A stretch of DNA of 64,000 bases from Bacteroidia bacterium (GCA_030431055.1 JAUIJA010000002.1:124001-188000); one strand, 5' to 3'; counted from the stretch's first letter, positions 1 to 11,822 are shown. The notes: generated by a model not told the origin, from the letters alone. A program made the numbers and translations.

Positions 1-3000
1 TAATGTCTTCAAACTCTACTTTACCAGTAAATTCTGAAACAATTACACCATTATATGGATCCCACTTACATAATAATTTATCCTTTTTAACTTTATCACC
101 ATCTTTCACATAAATGTATGAACCATAAGGTACATTATGCGTATTTAAAATGATTCCTGTTTTAGGATCTACTAATTTAATTTCAGTAGAACGAGAAATT
201 ACAATATCAACTGCATTTCCTTCTGCATCTTCACCTTTAACTGTTTTTAAGTCTTCAATTTCTAAACGACCATCAAACTTAGTAACAATGCTAGACTCTT
301 CAGAAAGACCTCCAGCAACCCCACCAACGTGGAATGTACGAAGAGTTAACTGAGTACCAGGCTCACCAATTGATTGTGCAGCAATTACACCTACAGCTTC
401 ACCTTTTTGAGTCATTTTACCAGTTGCTAAGTTACGTCCGTAACATTTAGCACAGATACCTTTTTTAGCTTCACAAGTTAATGGAGAACGAACTTCTACT
501 TTTTCAATAGGAGCATTCTCTACTTTCTTAACTAATTCACCTGTAATCTCTTCACCAGCAGAAATAATAACTTCAGAAGTTGATGGATCTACAACATCGT
601 GTAAAGCCACACGTCCTAAAATTCTTTCTCCTAAAGATTCTACAATTTCTTCATTTTTCTTCAATGGCGTTACTTCAACACCTCTTAACGTACCACAATC
701 TACAGAGTTTACAATAACATCTTGAGATACATCGTGTAATCTTCTTGTTAAGTAACCTGCATCGGCAGTTTTAAGAGCCGTATCGGCAAGACCTTTACGA
801 GCACCGTGCGTTGAGATAAAGTATTCAAGAATTGAAAGACCTTCTTTAAAGTTGGATAAAATCGGGTTTTCAATAATTTCACCACCACCAGCAGTTGATT
901 TTTTAGGCTTAGCCATCAAACCACGCATACCAGTTAACTGACGAATCTGCTCTTTAGAACCCCTCGCTCCAGAGTCTAACATCATGAATACCGAGTTGAA
1001 TCCTTGTTGGTCTTCTCTAATGTTTTTCATTGCTAATTCTGTTAACAATGCATTAGTAGATGTCCAAACGTCGATTACCTGATTATAACGCTCATTATTT
1101 GTAATAAGCCCCATGTTATAGTTCATAGTAATACCTTCAACTTGCTCGTTTGCATCTGCAATTAAATCGTGTTTCTTTCCAGGAATAATGATATCACCTA
1201 AGCTGAAAGATAATCCTCCTTTAAATGCAAATTTATAACCCATATTCTTGATATCATCTAAAAATGCTGCTGTTGTAGGAACATCAGTAGCACCTAAAAT
1301 TCTACCAATAATATCACGAAGTGATTTCTTCGTTAATACTTCATTTATATATCCAGCTGCTTCAGGTACTACTTCGTTAAATAATACTCTACCAGCAGTT
1401 GTTTGAATAACTTGATAAACTAATTCTCCGCTTTCATTAAAATCTTTTGCTCTAACTTTAACACGAGCATTTAAGTCTAACCTACCTTCGTTTAAAGCAA
1501 TATGAACCTCTTCAACAGAATAAAAAACTTGACCCTCTCCTTTAATTGGTAATTCTGGAGTAGATAAACGTTCTTTTGTCATATAGTATAAACCAAGAAC
1601 CATATCCTGAGATGGTACAGTAATAGGCGCACCATTTGCAGGGTTTAAGATATTATGCGAAGCTAACATTAACAATTGTGCTTCTAAAATAGCCTCTGGC
1701 CCTAAAGGTAAGTGAACTGCCATCTGGTCACCATCGAAATCGGCGTTGAATGCCGTACACGTCAATGGGTGTAACTGAATCGCTTTTCCTTCAATTAACT
1801 TAGGCTGGAATGCTTGAATACCTAAACGGTGAAGCGTAGGAGCACGGTTAAGTAATACTGGATGACCTTTAATTACATTTTCTAAGATATCCCATACTAC
1901 TGGCTCTTTTTTATCGATAATTTTCTTAGCCGATTTAACTGTTTTTACAATACCTCTTTCGATTAACTTACGAATAACGAAAGGCTTGTAAAGTTCAGCT
2001 GCCATATCTTTAGGTAAACCACACTCGTACATTTTTAATTCTGGCCCTACAACAATTACAGAACGAGCAGAATAATCAACACGTTTACCTAATAAGTTTT
2101 GACGGAAACGACCTTGTTTACCTTTTAATGAATCTGATAAAGATTTTAATGGTCTGTTTGATTCTGTTTTAACAGCAGAAGCTTTTCTAGTGTTATCGAA
2201 TAATGAATCTACAGCTTCTTGAAGCATACGTTTTTCATTACGTAAAATTACTTCAGGAGCTTTAATTTCCATTAATCTTTTTAAACGATTGTTACGGATG
2301 ATTACTCTTCTGTATAAATCATTTAAATCAGATGTTGCAAAACGACCTCCATCTAATGGCACTAATGGACGTAATTCTGGTGGTATAACCGGAATTGCCT
2401 TTAGAATCATCCATTCTGGATTGTTCTCTCTGTTTTTATTCGCTTCACGGAAAGCTTCAACAACTTGAAGACGCTTTAATGCTTCCGTTTTACGTTGTTT
2501 AGAAGTTTCAGTATTTGCCGCATGACGTAAATCGTATGACAACTGATCTAAGTCAATTCTAGACAATAAATCCATAATACATTCAGCACCCATTTTAGCG
2601 ATGAATTTATTAGGATCTGTATCTTCTAAATATTGGTTTTCCATTGGAAGTGTATCTAAAATATTTAGATATTCTTCTTCTGTTAAGAAATCCATTTTAT
2701 TTAAGTCTTCACCTTCTGCATTTTTAGCAATACCAGGTTGAATTACTACGTAACGTTCGTAGTAAATAATCATATCTAATTTCTTAGATGGTAAACCTAA
2801 TAAATAACCAATTTTGTTTGGTAATGAACGGAAATACCAAATATGAGCAATAGGCACAACTAAGTTGATGTGACCTACTCTATCTCTACGTACTTTTTTC
2901 TCCGTTACTTCAACACCACATCGATCACAAACGATTCCTTTGTAACGAATTCTTTTATATTTACCACAAGCACACTCATAATCTTTAACTGGACCGAAAA

Positions 3001-3169
3001 TACGCTCACAGAAAAGACCATCGCGCTCAGGTTTATGAGTACGATAGTTAATTGTTTCTGGTTTTAAAACCTCTCCTCTAGATTCTCCTAAAATAGCTTC
3101 TGGAGAAGAAAGACCTATCGTAATTCTGTTAAATCTTTTAACGGTATTTTTATCTTTTAATCTTGTCAT
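1..3169 (-). CDS. rpoC: DNA-directed RNA polymerase subunit beta' (3' end outside window)
   Basis: This is the largest catalytic subunit of RNA polymerase. About 1056 residues are present and the C-terminal part runs off the left edge. The start is the ATG at 3167-3169 (reads [13 protein letters not shown]). Visible landmarks are the N-terminal zinc ribbon with paired cysteines (CACG and CDRCG), the Mg2+-binding NADFDGD motif of the active site, the bridge/trigger region, and the second cysteine cluster ([11 protein letters not shown]). It follows rpoB by 65 bases on the same strand, with no terminator between them, as in the usual rpoBC operon. No frame disruption is seen in the part present. 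Confidence 0.98.
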   Translation of the reverse strand, partial: MTRLKDKNTVKRFNRITIGLSSPEAILGESRGEVLKPETINYRTHKPERDGLFCERIFGPVKDYECACGKYKRIRYKGIVCDRCGVEVTEKKVRRDRVGHINLVVPIAHIWYFRSLPNKIGYLLGLPSKKLDMIIYYERYVVIQPGIAKNAEGEDLNKMDFLTEEEYLNILDTLPMENQYLEDTDPNKFIAKMGAECIMDLLSRIDLDQLSYDLRHAANTETSKQRKTEALKRLQVVEAFREANKNRENNPEWMILKAIPVIPPELRPLVPLDGGRFATSDLNDLYRRVIIRNNRLKRLMEIKAPEVILRNEKRMLQEAVDSLFDNTRKASAVKTESNRPLKSLSDSLKGKQGRFRQNLLGKRVDYSARSVIVVGPELKMYECGLPKDMAAELYKPFVIRKLIERGIVKTVKSAKKIIDKKEPVVWDILENVIKGHPVLLNRAPTLHRLGIQAFQPKLIEGKAIQLHPLTCTAFNADFDGDQMAVHLPLGPEAILEAQLLMLASHNILNPANGAPITVPSQDMVLGLYYMTKERLSTPELPIKGEGQVFYSVEEVHIALNEGRLDLNARVKVRAKDFNESGELVYQVIQTTAGRVLFNEVVPEAAGYINEVLTKKSLRDIIGRILGATDVPTTAAFLDDIKNMGYKFAFKGGLSFSLGDIIIPGKKHDLIADANEQVEGITMNYNMGLITNNERYNQVIDVWTSTNALLTELAMKNIREDQQGFNSVFMMLDSGARGSKEQIRQLTGMRGLMAKPKKSTAGGGEIIENPILSNFKEGLSILEYFISTHGARKGLADTALKTADAGYLTRRLHDVSQDVIVNSVDCGTLRGVEVTPLKKNEEIVESLGERILGRVALHDVVDPSTSEVIISAGEEITGELVKKVENAPIEKVEVRSPLTCEAKKGICAKCYGRNLATGKMTQKGEAVGVIAAQSIGEPGTQLTLRTFHVGGVAGGLSEESSIVTKFDGRLEIEDLKTVKGEDAEGNAVDIVISRSTEIKLVDPKTGIILNTHNVPYGSYIYVKDGDKVKKDKLLCKWDPYNGVIVSEFTGKVEFEDI

Positions 3170-3234
3170 GATATGAATACTATCGATTTTGTAAAAAACT
3201 TGTAAAAGGAGTAACCGAAATTACTCCCGTATAA

Positions 3235-6200
3235 TTATTCTTCTAATCTGATGTCTAAACCTAGACCTTTTAATTCATGCATTAATACATTGAATGACTC
3301 AGGTAATCCTGGTTCTGGCATTGCTTCACCTTTAACGATTGACTCGTAAGTTTTAGCTCTACCCATAACGTCATCAGATTTCACCGTTAAGATCTCTCTC
3401 AAGGTACTTGAAGCTCCATAAGCCTCAAGAGCCCAAACCTCCATCTCTCCGAAACGCTGACCACCAAACTGAGCTTTACCTCCTAATGGTTGTTGCGTAA
3501 TTAAAGAGTAAGGTCCGATAGAACGTGCGTGCATTTTATCATCAACCATGTGACCTAATTTTAACATGTAGATTACACCTACTGTCGCTGGTTGATGGAA
3601 ACGCTCTCCTGTTCCACCGTCATATAAATATGTATGTCCGAAACGAGGTACACCAGCTTCATCTGTCAATGCGTTGATTTCATCTAAAGATGCACCATCA
3701 AAGATTGGCGTAGCAAACTTCTTACCTAATTTCTTACCTGCCCATCCTAATACCGTTTCATAAATCTGACCGATATTCATACGAGAAGGTACCCCAAGTG
3801 GGTTTAATACAATATCAACTGGAGTTCCGTCTTCTAAGAAAGGCATATCTTCTTGACGAACAATTTTCGCAACAATACCTTTATTACCGTGACGACCTGC
3901 CATTTTATCACCAACTTTAAGTTTACGTTTCTTAGCGATATAAACTTTAGCTAATTTTAAAATTCCAGATGGTAACTCATCTCCTACAGTGATGGTGAAT
4001 TTTTCTCTTCTTAACCATCCTTGTAAGTCGTTTAATTTAATTTTATAGTTATGAACTAAATCATTTACTAATTTGTTTGTATGATCATCTGTAGCCCATT
4101 GTCCACCAGTTAAGTGAGCAAAATCATCTACAGCTTGTAACATCTTCTTAGTGAATTTTTTACCTTTAGGTAAAACTTCTTCACCTAAATCGTTCATTAC
4201 ACCTTGAGATGTTTTTCCATCTACAATAGCAAATAACTTATCGATTAATCTATCTCTAAGTTCGTTGTATTTAACATCAAATTCAGTTTCTAGACGTTCG
4301 ATACTTTCTTTATCTTGAGAACGCTTACGTTTATCTTTAACTGCTTTTGCGAAAAGTTTCTTATCTAAAACAACTCCTCTTAATGATGGAGAAGCTTTTA
4401 ATGAAGCATCTTTTACATCTCCAGCTTTATCTCCGAAGATAGCACGTAATAATTTCTCTTCTGGTGTAGGGTCTGACTCTCCTTTAGGAGTAATCTTACC
4501 AATTAAGATATCACCAGGTTTTACTTCAGCACCAATACGAATCATTCCATTTTCATCTAAGTCTTTAGTAGCCTCTTCAGAAACGTTAGGAATATCATTA
4601 GTTAACTCTTCGTTACCTAATTTCGTATCACGAACTTCTAATGTATAATCGTCTACGTGAATAGAAGTAAAGATATCATCGCGAACAACTTTTTCAGAAA
4701 TTACAATCGCATCCTCGAAGTTATATCCTTTCCAAGGCATGAAGGCAACTTGTAAGTTTCTACCTAAAGCTAATTCTCCTTTTTCAGTAGCATATCCTTC
4801 ACAAAGTACTTGACCTTTTTTAACTTTATCACCTTTTCTTACGATTGGCTTTAGATTAATAGATGTACTTTGATTCGTTTTTCTAAATTTAATTAACTGA
4901 TACGATTTTTCATCAGAATCGAAACTTACCATTTTCTCTTCATCAGTTCTATCGTATTTAATAGTAATTTGGTTTGCATCTACATAAGTAACAACACCGT
5001 TTCCTTCAGCATTAATCAATACTCTTGAATCTGATGCTACTTGACGCTCTAAACCAGTACCAACAATAGGTGATTCTGGACGTAATAATGGAACTGCTTG
5101 ACGCATCATGTTTGATCCCATCAATGCACGGTTCGCATCATCATGCTCTAAGAATGGAATTAACGATGCAGAAATCGAAGCAATCTGATTAGGCGCAACA
5201 TCTGTATAGTGAACAGCTGATGGTTCAACAACAGGGAAATCTCCTTCTTCACGTGCAATAATACGATCTGCAGAAATTTTTCCTTTTGCGTCTAAGTCGA
5301 TGTTTGCTTGCGCAATCATCTTACCTTCTTCTTCTTCAGCACTTAAATAAACAGGTTCGTTTTTCAAATCAACAACTCCGTTTTCTACCTTACGATAAGG
5401 AGTTTCAATGAATCCCATGCTATTAACTTTAGCATAAACTCCAAGAGATGAAATCAAACCAATATTTGGTCCCTCAGGAGTTTCAATTGGACATAAACGA
5501 CCGTAATGCGTATAGTGAACGTCACGAACCTCGAAACCAGCTCTTTCTCTAGATAAACCTCCAGGTCCTAAAGCAGATAAACGACGTTTGTGAGTAATCT
5601 CAGCTAATGGATTCGTTTGATCCATAAATTGAGATAACTGATTCGTTCCGAAGAATGAATTAATTACAGAAGACAATGTCTTCGCATTAATCAAGTCGAT
5701 AGGTGTAAACACTTCGTTATCACGAACATTCATACGCTCACGAATAGTACGTGCCATACGAGCTAAACCTACACCAAACTGAGAAGATAATTGTTCTCCA
5801 ACAGTTCTTACACGCCGGTTTGATAAGTGATCAATATCATCAATTTCTGCTTTTGAATTAATTAATTCAATTAAATATTTGATGATAGTGATTATATCTT
5901 CTTTTGTTAGAACTTGTTTATCCATAGAGATATCTAAGCCTAACTTTTTATTCATTCTATAACGACCTACATTCCCTAAGTTATAACGCTGATCTGAGAA
6001 GAATAACTTATCGATAATACCACGAGCAGTTTCCTCATCAGGCGGTTCTGCATTACGTAATTGACGATAAATATGCTCTACAGCTTCTTTTTCAGAGTTT
6101 GTAGGGTCTTTTTGTAATGTATTGTGAATAATGGCATAATCAGCGGCATTGTTATCTTCTTTATGCAATAAGATAGCTTTTACATCTGCCTCTAATATTT

Positions 6201-7047
6201 CATTAATATTTTCTTTATCTAAAACAGTATCACGGTCTAATACGATTTCGTTACGCTCAATCGAAACAACTTCTCCTGTATCTTCATCAACGAAATCTTC
6301 GTGCCATGTGTTTAACACACGTGCAGCCAATTTACGACCGATATATTTTTTGATTCCAGTTTTAGTAACTTTAACCTCTTCTGCAAGGTCAAAAATTTCT
6401 AAAATTTCTTTATCACGCTCAAAACCAATTGCACGGAATAAAGTAGTTACTGGTAATTTTTTCTTTCTATCAATATATGCATACATTACACTATTGATAT
6501 CTGTTGCGAACTCAATCCAAGAACCCTTAAAAGGAATGATTCTTGCAGAGTACAGCTTTGTTCCATTTGCATGGAAAGACTGTCCAAAGAACACACCTGG
6601 AGATCTATGTAACTGAGAAACAACTACACGCTCTGCACCGTTAATAACGAAAGTACCACTAGGTGCCATATAAGGAATAGTTCCTAAATATACATCTTGA
6701 ACGATAGTTTCAAAATCCTCATGTTCTGGATCAGTACAATACAATTTTAAACGTGCTTTAAGAGGAACACTATATGTTAATCCTCTATCAATACACTCTT
6801 CTATTGTATATCTTGGTGGGTCAATAAAGTAATCAAGAAATTCTAAAACGAATTGGTTTCTTGTGTCTGTAATTGGAAAATTTTCCATGAAGGTATTATA
6901 AAGACCCTCATTGCTTCTTTCGTCCGACTTAGTTTCCAATTGAAAGAAATCCTGGAACGATTTTACTTGAATATCAAGAAAATCAGGATAATTTGGAATG
7001 TTTTTCGTAGAAGCGAAATTAATTCTTTCAGTCTGATTAGCAATCAT
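3235..7047 (-). CDS. rpoB: DNA-directed RNA polymerase subunit beta
   Basis: This is the second large RNA polymerase subunit, about 1270 residues, a normal length for Flavobacteriaceae. The rifampicin-pocket segment is intact ([16 protein letters not shown], then [14 protein letters not shown]), as are [14 protein letters not shown] and the C-terminal [19 protein letters not shown] start it at the ATG at 7045-7047 ([11 protein letters not shown]). The codon just upstream is TTG and is an unlikely start. It lies between rplL and rpoC. The 245-base gap to rplL contains a hairpin (7234-7271) that could tune rpoBC relative to ribosomal-protein expression. Several open frames on the opposite strand here are shadows of the conserved coding sequence. 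Confidence 0.98.
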   Translation of the reverse strand: MIANQTERINFASTKNIPNYPDFLDIQVKSFQDFFQLETKSDERSNEGLYNTFMENFPITDTRNQFVLEFLDYFIDPPRYTIEECIDRGLTYSVPLKARLKLYCTDPEHEDFETIVQDVYLGTIPYMAPSGTFVINGAERVVVSQLHRSPGVFFGQSFHANGTKLYSARIIPFKGSWIEFATDINSVMYAYIDRKKKLPVTTLFRAIGFERDKEILEIFDLAEEVKVTKTGIKKYIGRKLAARVLNTWHEDFVDEDTGEVVSIERNEIVLDRDTVLDKENINEILEADVKAILLHKEDNNAADYAIIHNTLQKDPTNSEKEAVEHIYRQLRNAEPPDEETARGIIDKLFFSDQRYNLGNVGRYRMNKKLGLDISMDKQVLTKEDIITIIKYLIELINSKAEIDDIDHLSNRRVRTVGEQLSSQFGVGLARMARTIRERMNVRDNEVFTPIDLINAKTLSSVINSFFGTNQLSQFMDQTNPLAEITHKRRLSALGPGGLSRERAGFEVRDVHYTHYGRLCPIETPEGPNIGLISSLGVYAKVNSMGFIETPYRKVENGVVDLKNEPVYLSAEEEEGKMIAQANIDLDAKGKISADRIIAREEGDFPVVEPSAVHYTDVAPNQIASISASLIPFLEHDDANRALMGSNMMRQAVPLLRPESPIVGTGLERQVASDSRVLINAEGNGVVTYVDANQITIKYDRTDEEKMVSFDSDEKSYQLIKFRKTNQSTSINLKPIVRKGDKVKKGQVLCEGYATEKGELALGRNLQVAFMPWKGYNFEDAIVISEKVVRDDIFTSIHVDDYTLEVRDTKLGNEELTNDIPNVSEEATKDLDENGMIRIGAEVKPGDILIGKITPKGESDPTPEEKLLRAIFGDKAGDVKDASLKASPSLRGVVLDKKLFAKAVKDKRKRSQDKESIERLETEFDVKYNELRDRLIDKLFAIVDGKTSQGVMNDLGEEVLPKGKKFTKKMLQAVDDFAHLTGGQWATDDHTNKLVNDLVHNYKIKLNDLQGWLRREKFTITVGDELPSGILKLAKVYIAKKRKLKVGDKMAGRHGNKGIVAKIVRQEDMPFLEDGTPVDIVLNPLGVPSRMNIGQIYETVLGWAGKKLGKKFATPIFDGASLDEINALTDEAGVPRFGHTYLYDGGTGERFHQPATVGVIYMLKLGHMVDDKMHARSIGPYSLITQQPLGGKAQFGGQRFGEMEVWALEAYGASSTLREILTVKSDDVMGRAKTYESIVKGEAMPEPGLPESFNVLMHELKGLGLDIRLEE

Positions 7048-7233
7048 CAATGGACAATTTTTTGATTAAAAAAAAGTAATTCTTGTGTTAAAAAACACTA
7101 ATTATTCTATACTTCCTTTTTATAAATAATCAATACATCTTTAAAAATAAACCAGGAAAGATAGTTCGTTTTTTTTCTTCGTATTGACTACTTTTTTCAC
7201 GTAAAAAAACACTTAATTCTTTATACGCAAAAT

Positions 7234-7271
7234 GGTTTAGGCCTTTGGGAGCAATTCCCAAGACCTAAACC
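7234..7271 (-). promoter_or_regulatory. Hairpin in the rplL-rpoB gap, possible attenuator or RNA-processing site
   Basis: Read on the minus strand, GGTTTAGG at one end pairs with CCTAAACC at the other, and TGGGA pairs with TCCCA inside. This gives a long two-part stem just after the rplL stop codon. Only a weak T stretch follows, so it is not a classic intrinsic terminator. In many bacteria the rplL-rpoB gap holds a partial terminator or RNase site that lowers rpoBC output relative to rplJL. That role here is inference from position and structure. Confidence 0.55.
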
Positions 7272-7292
7272 TAGCTTATTTATGAGTGTAAA

Positions 7293-7664
7293 TTATTTTA
7301 ACTCAACTACAGCTCCTGCTTCTTCTAAAGCTTTCTTAAGACCTTCTGCCTCATCTTTAGAAACTCCTTCTTTTACATTTGTAGGAGCAGAATCAACGAT
7401 ATCTTTTGCATCTTTAAGACCTAAACCAGTTAATTCTTTAACCGCTTTAACTACTGCTAATTTAGAAGCACCAGCTTCTTTTAATACTACATCAAATTCT
7501 GATTTTTCTTCACCTCCACCAGCAGCGTCTCCACCACCAGCCATAACTACTGCAGCAGCAGCCGGCTCGATACCATACTCATCTTTTAATATTGTAGCTA
7601 ACTCATTTACTTCTTTTACTGACAAGTTAACTAATTGTTCTGCGAAATCTTTTAAATCTGCCAT
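7293..7664 (-). CDS. rplL: 50S ribosomal protein L7/L12 (bL12)
   Basis: This 123-residue acidic stalk protein recruits translation factors to the ribosome. The N-terminal dimerisation helix region ([19 protein letters not shown]) is followed by an Ala/Gly-rich hinge (about residues 35-52) and the conserved C-terminal factor-binding domain ([20 protein letters not shown], then [15 protein letters not shown]). Length and layout are normal. It sits 53 bases after rplJ, whose product anchors bL12 dimers, in the rplKAJL-rpoBC order. Confidence 0.98.
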   Translation of the reverse strand: MADLKDFAEQLVNLSVKEVNELATILKDEYGIEPAAAAVVMAGGGDAAGGGEEKSEFDVVLKEAGASKLAVVKAVKELTGLGLKDAKDIVDSAPTNVKEGVSKDEAEGLKKALEEAGAVVELK

Positions 7665-7717
7665 TTTTTCTACCTTTAATGATTTTGTAAAATATAATAA
7701 TTTATTTGTGCGCTATA

Positions 7718-8215
7718 TTATTCTGTAGCCTCTTCTTTTCCTTCTTGATTTTGAAGTGCCGCGATAACTCTTTGTGCAGGAGATTGAAGTAATCCAATGA
7801 TTTCAGCAACAACTTCAGCTCTAGATTTAATTGCTGCTAATGAATTTAATTTATCATCTCCAATATAAACATCTTCTGTAATGTAAGCTCCCTTCAACAA
7901 AGGCTTCTCACTCTTTTTACGGAAATCCTTAATTATTTTTGCTGGTGCATTTGCTACTTCAGCAATCATAATTGCAGTATTACCTTTTAAAACAGTAGGT
8001 AATTCACCATAATTTGTTTCAGAAGACTCCATTGCTTTTTCAAGCAAAGTGTTCTTAACAACTTCTAATTTAATTCCTGCTTTAAAACAAGCTCTTCTTA
8101 AATTTGAAGTAGTATCTGCATCAAGCCCTGAAATGTCTGCTAAATATAAAACATCCACTCCCGCTAACTGTGCAGTTAAATCTTGAATAGCAATTGCTTT
8201 TTCTTCTCTAGTCAT
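7718..8215 (-). CDS. rplJ: 50S ribosomal protein L10 (uL10)
   Basis: This 165-residue protein forms the base of the L7/L12 stalk. Visible features are the N-terminal rRNA-binding region (MTREEKAIAIQDL, then YLADISGLDA), the conserved VVKNTLLEKAM segment, and a C-terminal helix that carries bL12. It is 27 bases downstream of rplA and precedes rplL. In enterobacteria L10 represses its own mRNA through a leader. The short spacer here leaves little room for such a leader, so I make no claim of autoregulation. Confidence 0.97.
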   Translation of the reverse strand: MTREEKAIAIQDLTAQLAGVDVLYLADISGLDADTTSNLRRACFKAGIKLEVVKNTLLEKAMESSETNYGELPTVLKGNTAIMIAEVANAPAKIIKDFRKKSEKPLLKGAYITEDVYIGDDKLNSLAAIKSRAEVVAEIIGLLQSPAQRVIAALQNQEGKEEATE

Positions 8216-8242
8216 GATACTAAAAATTTTTAACTACCAATT

Positions 8243-8932
8243 TTATACTGCTTTAGGATCTAAAGCAATAGCAGGACTCATAGTACTTGAAATGTGCATA
8301 GACTTAACATAAGTACCTTTAGCTGCAGTTGGTTTTAATTTAATTAATGTTTGAATAATTTCGTTCGCATTATCATAGATTTTATCAGCATCGAATGATA
8401 CTTTACCGATAGATGCGTGAACGATACCAGTTTTATCAACTTTAAAGTCGATTTTACCAGATTTTACTTCTTGAACAGCTTTAGCTACATCCATAGTAAC
8501 TGTACCTGTCTTAGGATTAGGCATTAAACCACGTGGTCCTAAAATACGACCTAATGGACCTAATTTACCCATTACAGCAGGCATAGTAACAATTACATCT
8601 ACATCTGTCCAACCAGCTTTAATTTTTTGTAAATACTCATCTAGACCTACATAATCAGCTCCAGCAGCTTTAGCTTCTTCCTCTTTATCAGGAGTAACTA
8701 ATGCTAAAACGCGAGTATCTTTTCCAGTTCCATGAGGTAATGTTACAACCCCTCTTACCATTTGATTCGCTTTTCTTGGATCTACACCAAGACGAACAGC
8801 GATGTCTACAGACTCATCAAACTTTGCAGAAGCAACATCTTTAAGTAAAGCAGATGCTTCTCTTAAAGAGTATAATTTATTCTTCTCAATTTTTGATGCA
8901 GCCTCTTTTTGCTTTTTAGTCAATTTTGCCAT
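8243..8932 (-). CDS. rplA: 50S ribosomal protein L1 (uL1)
   Basis: This 229-residue protein of the L1 stalk helps release deacylated tRNA from the E site. The sequence has the typical start ([12 protein letters not shown]), the [15 protein letters not shown] segment, the [20 protein letters not shown] signature in domain II, and a C-terminal segment that returns to domain I. Length is normal. It follows rplK by 18 bases in the same operon. Confidence 0.98.
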   Translation of the reverse strand: MAKLTKKQKEAASKIEKNKLYSLREASALLKDVASAKFDESVDIAVRLGVDPRKANQMVRGVVTLPHGTGKDTRVLALVTPDKEEEAKAAGADYVGLDEYLQKIKAGWTDVDVIVTMPAVMGKLGPLGRILGPRGLMPNPKTGTVTMDVAKAVQEVKSGKIDFKVDKTGIVHASIGKVSFDADKIYDNANEIIQTLIKLKPTAAKGTYVKSMHISSTMSPAIALDPKAV

Positions 8933-8950
8933 GTCTAATTCATTTAACGA

Positions 8951-9388
8951 TTAAAAAGGAGCATCTCCTGTTACTGTTATACCCATAGATCTTGCAGTAC
9001 CAGCAATCATACTCATAGCACTTTCAACTGTAAATGCATTTAAATCTTGCATTTTGTCTTCTGCAATACCTTTAACTTGATCCCAAGTAACACTTGCAAC
9101 CTTTTTACGGTTAGGTTCACCTGAACCAGACTTTACTTTAGCTGCCTCTAATAATTGTACAGCAGCAGGTGGCGTTTTAACAACAAAGTCAAAAGACTTG
9201 TCTTTATACACAGTAATAACAACTGGTAATACTTTGCCAGGTTTATCTTGTGTTCTAGCATTAAATTGCTTACAGAACTCCATGATGTTAACCCCAGCAG
9301 CCCCCAAAGCAGGTCCAACCGGTGGCGATGGATTCGCAGCACCTCCCTTAACTTGTAGTTTAACTACTTTACTAACTTCTTTTGCCAT
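8951..9388 (-). CDS. rplK: 50S ribosomal protein L11 (uL11)
   Basis: This 145-residue protein binds the GTPase-associated centre of 23S rRNA. It has the expected N-terminal [20 protein letters not shown] proline-rich region (the thiostrepton-facing loop) and a C-terminal RNA-binding domain ending [15 protein letters not shown] (here [17 protein letters not shown]). It lies 63 bases downstream of nusG and starts the rplKAJL block. An alternative frame inside it (9148-9342) is a shadow. Confidence 0.98.
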   Translation of the reverse strand: MAKEVSKVVKLQVKGGAANPSPPVGPALGAAGVNIMEFCKQFNARTQDKPGKVLPVVITVYKDKSFDFVVKTPPAAVQLLEAAKVKSGSGEPNRKKVASVTWDQVKGIAEDKMQDLNAFTVESAMSMIAGTARSMGITVTGDAPF

Positions 9389-9451
9389 TTTTAAAAAAAT
9401 TTAGCACATCTAACAGTTGGAAGCGAAGATGTGTTTATAGTGTAACAAAAA

Positions 9452-10003
9452 TTATACTTTTTCTACTTGCATAAAACTTAATTCCAATGGTGTTTTTCTT
9501 CCAAAAATTTTAACCATTACCTCAAGCTTACGTTTCTCCTCGTTTACCTTTTCAATAGTTCCATTAAATCCATTAAATGGACCATCTACAACCTTAACAG
9601 TTTCTCCAACAGAATAAGGAATCGCAACATTATCTACTTTAACAGACAACTCATCCACTTTTCCTAACATTCTATTTACTTCTGATTGTCTCAAAGGCAC
9701 AGGATCGCCACCTTTGGTTTCACCTAAAAACCCAATAACACCAGGTATAGATTTAATAATATGAGGAACTTCCCCCGCTAAGTTAGCTTCAATCATAACA
9801 TAACCCGGAAAGTACACTTTTTCTTTTGAAATCTTTTTCCCATCTCTCACTTGTACAACTTTTTCTGTAGGAACAAGTACTTGAGAAACGAAATCTTCCA
9901 TACCTAAACGAGATGTTTCCGTTTCGATATAGTTTTTGACTTTATTCTCTTGACCACTTACGGCTCTAACTACATACCATTTTTTAACATTATTATCTGC
10001 CAT
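9452..10003 (-). CDS. nusG: Transcription termination/antitermination protein NusG
   Basis: This 183-residue protein has an N-terminal NGN domain (WYVVRAVSGQENKVKNYIE, FPGYVMIEANL) that binds the RNA polymerase clamp, and a C-terminal KOW domain (about residues 125-183, GETVKVVDGPFNGFNGTIEKV) that contacts Rho or ribosomal protein S10. Length is typical for the general elongation factor. It is 9 bases downstream of secE, the classical secE-nusG arrangement, so it is the housekeeping copy rather than a specialised LoaP/UpxY paralogue. Confidence 0.97.
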   Translation of the reverse strand: MADNNVKKWYVVRAVSGQENKVKNYIETETSRLGMEDFVSQVLVPTEKVVQVRDGKKISKEKVYFPGYVMIEANLAGEVPHIIKSIPGVIGFLGETKGGDPVPLRQSEVNRMLGKVDELSVKVDNVAIPYSVGETVKVVDGPFNGFNGTIEKVNEEKRKLEVMVKIFGRKTPLELSFMQVEKV

Positions 10004-10012
10004 ATCAAGAGC

Positions 10013-10207
10013 TTATTTTATAATGTTAAAAAATCCTTCCAATGCTTTTACAAACAACTGGTCAACTCCATAAGTAAACAAAGCAAACAAAATAGAAAAC
10101 ACAGCAACCACAATAGTTAAACGCTGTACTTCTGCCCATTCTGGCCAAGTTACATTTGTTTTCAATTCTTGAAAAGCCTCTGAAATATAATTAACAAATT
10201 TTGTCAT
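10013..10207 (-). CDS. secE: Preprotein translocase subunit SecE
   Basis: This 64-residue inner-membrane protein clamps the SecY channel. It has an N-terminal amphipathic segment (YISEAFQELKTNVTWPEWAEVQRLT, quoted here only as the region around residues 7-31), then a single membrane helix (about residues 31-55), the minimal SecE form. It lies between tRNA-Trp (15 bases upstream) and nusG. The tRNA-Trp-secE-nusG order supports the assignment despite the small size. Confidence 0.95.
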   Translation of the reverse strand: MTKFVNYISEAFQELKTNVTWPEWAEVQRLTIVVAVFSILFALFTYGVDQLFVKALEGFFNIIK

Positions 10208-10221
10208 CTCAATTCTATTTG

Positions 10222-10292
10222 CACGGGCGGAGAGATTCGAACTCCCACCAGCGGTTTTGGAGACCGCGATTCTACCCTTAAACTACGCCCGT
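10222..10292 (-). tRNA. tRNA-Trp (anticodon CCA)
   Basis: The minus strand folds as a 71-nt cloverleaf. The 7-bp acceptor stem pairs ACGGGCG with CGCCCGT, the anticodon loop is CTCCAAA giving CCA, the T arm carries GTTCGAATC, and the discriminator base is G. The 3' CCA is not encoded. It lies between the tuf terminator and secE, as in many bacteria. Confidence 0.96.
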
Positions 10293-10297
10293 TTGTT

Positions 10298-10328
10298 TAA
10301 AAAAACCAGTGTCGAAAAAACGACACTG
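10298..10328 (-). terminator. Intrinsic terminator between tuf and tRNA-Trp/secE
   Basis: On the minus strand CAGTGTCG pairs perfectly with CGACACTG around a six-T loop and is followed by a run of T. It sits 28 bases after the tuf stop and just before tRNA-Trp, so tuf and the secE-nusG-rpl-rpoBC genes are at least partly separate transcription units, or the hairpin attenuates read-through. Confidence 0.85.
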
Positions 10329-10356
10329 ATTTCTTTGTAATATATTTAAACTATAA

Positions 10357-11544
10357 TTAGTCTAAAATCTCAGTCACCTGACCAGCACCTACTGTTCTAC
10401 CACCTTCACGGATAGCGAAACGTAAACCTACTGATAATGCAATTGGGTTCAATAATTCAACCTCAATTGTTAAGTTATCACCTGGCATAACCATTTCAAC
10501 TCCTGCAGGTAATTTAATATTTCCTGTTACGTCAGTTGTACGAACGTAGAACTGTGGACGGTAGTTGTTATGGAATGGAGTGTGACGTCCACCTTCTTCT
10601 TTTTTCAAGATATAAACCTCAGCTTTGAAGTGAGCGTGTGGCTTAACAGAACCTGGCTTACAGATTACCATACCTCTTTTGATATCAGCTTTATCAATAC
10701 CTCTCAATAAGATACCAACGTTATCTCCAGCTTCACCTCTATCTAAGATTTTACGGAACATCTCTACCCCTGTAATTGTAGAAGCTAATTTATCAGCACC
10801 CATACCAATGATATCAACAGCATCACCTGTATTAGCAACACCAGTTTCGATACGACCTGTAGCAACAGTTCCACGACCAGTAATTGTAAACACATCTTCA
10901 ACAGGCATTAAGAAAGGCTTTTCGTTATCACGAACAGGCTCTTCAATCCAGTTATCAACAGCATCCATTAACGCCATTACTGTATCAACCCATTTTTGCT
11001 CTCCGTTTAAAGCACCTAAAGCAGAACCAGCAATTACAGGACCATTATCTCCATCATACTCATAGAAAGATAATAAATCTCTAACTTCCATTTCAACTAA
11101 TTCTAATAACTCTTCATCATCAACCATATCAACTTTGTTTAAGAAAACAACGATACGAGGAATACCTACCTGACGACCTAATAAGATGTGCTCACGAGTT
11201 TGAGGCATAGGACCATCAGTAGCAGCAACTACCAAAATAGCACCATCCATCTGAGCAGCACCAGTAACCATGTTCTTAACGTAATCCGCGTGACCTGGAC
11301 AGTCAACGTGAGCGTAGTGACGGTTAGCTGTTTGATACTCTACGTGTGAAGTATTAATTGTAATACCTCTTTCTTTTTCTTCTGGAGCGTTATCGATAGA
11401 ATCGAAATCTCTTTTTTCAGATAATCCAGCGTTAGCTAATACTGTAGTAATAGCAGCTGTTAAAGTTGTTTTACCGTGGTCAACGTGTCCGATAGTACCA
11501 ATATTTAAATGGGGCTTCGAACGATCAAAGGTTTCTTTTGCCAT
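10357..11544 (-). CDS. tuf: Elongation factor Tu
   Basis: This 395-residue GTPase carries aminoacyl-tRNA to the ribosome. The P-loop is GHVDHGKT at residues 19-26, the switch II motif is DCPGHADY, and the guanine-specificity motif is NKVD. The beta-barrel domains follow ([20 protein letters not shown] near the C-terminal third; ending [10 protein letters not shown]). Length is standard. It follows a Thr-Tyr-Thr tRNA cluster, matching the ancient tRNA-tufB arrangement. Confidence 0.98.
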   Translation of the reverse strand: MAKETFDRSKPHLNIGTIGHVDHGKTTLTAAITTVLANAGLSEKRDFDSIDNAPEEKERGITINTSHVEYQTANRHYAHVDCPGHADYVKNMVTGAAQMDGAILVVAATDGPMPQTREHILLGRQVGIPRIVVFLNKVDMVDDEELLELVEMEVRDLLSFYEYDGDNGPVIAGSALGALNGEQKWVDTVMALMDAVDNWIEEPVRDNEKPFLMPVEDVFTITGRGTVATGRIETGVANTGDAVDIIGMGADKLASTITGVEMFRKILDRGEAGDNVGILLRGIDKADIKRGMVICKPGSVKPHAHFKAEVYILKKEEGGRHTPFHNNYRPQFYVRTTDVTGNIKLPAGVEMVMPGDNLTIEVELLNPIALSVGLRFAIREGGRTVGAGQVTEILD

Positions 11545-11582
11545 GACTTAATAATTTAATCTTAGTAATATATATTAGTGTT

Positions 11583-11590
11583 CAAATTTA
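11583..11590 (-). promoter_or_regulatory. Candidate -7 element upstream of tuf
   Basis: The minus strand reads TAAATTTG, matching the Bacteroidota TAnnTTTG consensus, between the tRNA-Thr(GGT) gene and the tuf ATG at 11544. It could give tuf its own promoter beside tRNA co-transcription. I saw no good -33 TTG at the ideal distance, so this is tentative. Confidence 0.4.
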
Positions 11591-11604
11591 ATACACTTAT
11601 TATG

Positions 11605-11676
11605 AGCCAATGACGGGATTTGAACCCGTGACCTCTTCCTTACCAAGGAAACACTCTACCCCTGAGCTACACCGGC
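11605..11676 (-). tRNA. tRNA-Thr (anticodon GGT)
   Basis: A 72-nt cloverleaf on the minus strand. Acceptor GCCGGTG pairs with CATTGGC, allowing G-T pairs. The anticodon stem is TTTCC/GGAAG with loop TTGGTAA giving GGT, and the T arm has GTTCAAATC. CCA is not encoded. It is the last tRNA before tuf, the position held by thrT in enterobacteria. Confidence 0.95.
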
Positions 11677-11681
11677 TTAAA

Positions 11682-11696
11682 CCTGTCATCGACAGG
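11682..11696 (-). other. Short hairpin between tRNA-Tyr and tRNA-Thr(GGT)
   Basis: CCTGTC pairs with GACAGG around a three-base loop in the 32-base spacer. No T run follows at once in the direction of transcription, so it is more likely an RNA-processing spacer than a terminator. In enterobacteria glyT occupies this place, and no tRNA-Gly fits here. Confidence 0.45.
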
Positions 11697-11708
11697 AAAA
11701 AATAATAG

Positions 11709-11790
<82 letters not shown>

Positions 11791-11822
11791 AAACCATTAA
11801 TTTTCAATACTTTTAGAACTTG

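Noticed and set aside
6149..6616. Open frames on the strand opposite rpoB (also 6853-7065 and others opposite tuf and rplK)
   Set aside because: They are antisense to strongly conserved coding sequence, have no promoter-like box, and show no family match, so they are shadows.
3235..7050. rpoB start at 7050
   Set aside because: The codon is TTG immediately before the ATG at 7045-7047 that matches flavobacterial RpoB N-termini.
9148..9342. Small gene overlapping rplK
   Set aside because: It lies in another frame of rplK on the same strand with low-complexity Leu/Lys composition, typical of a shadow.
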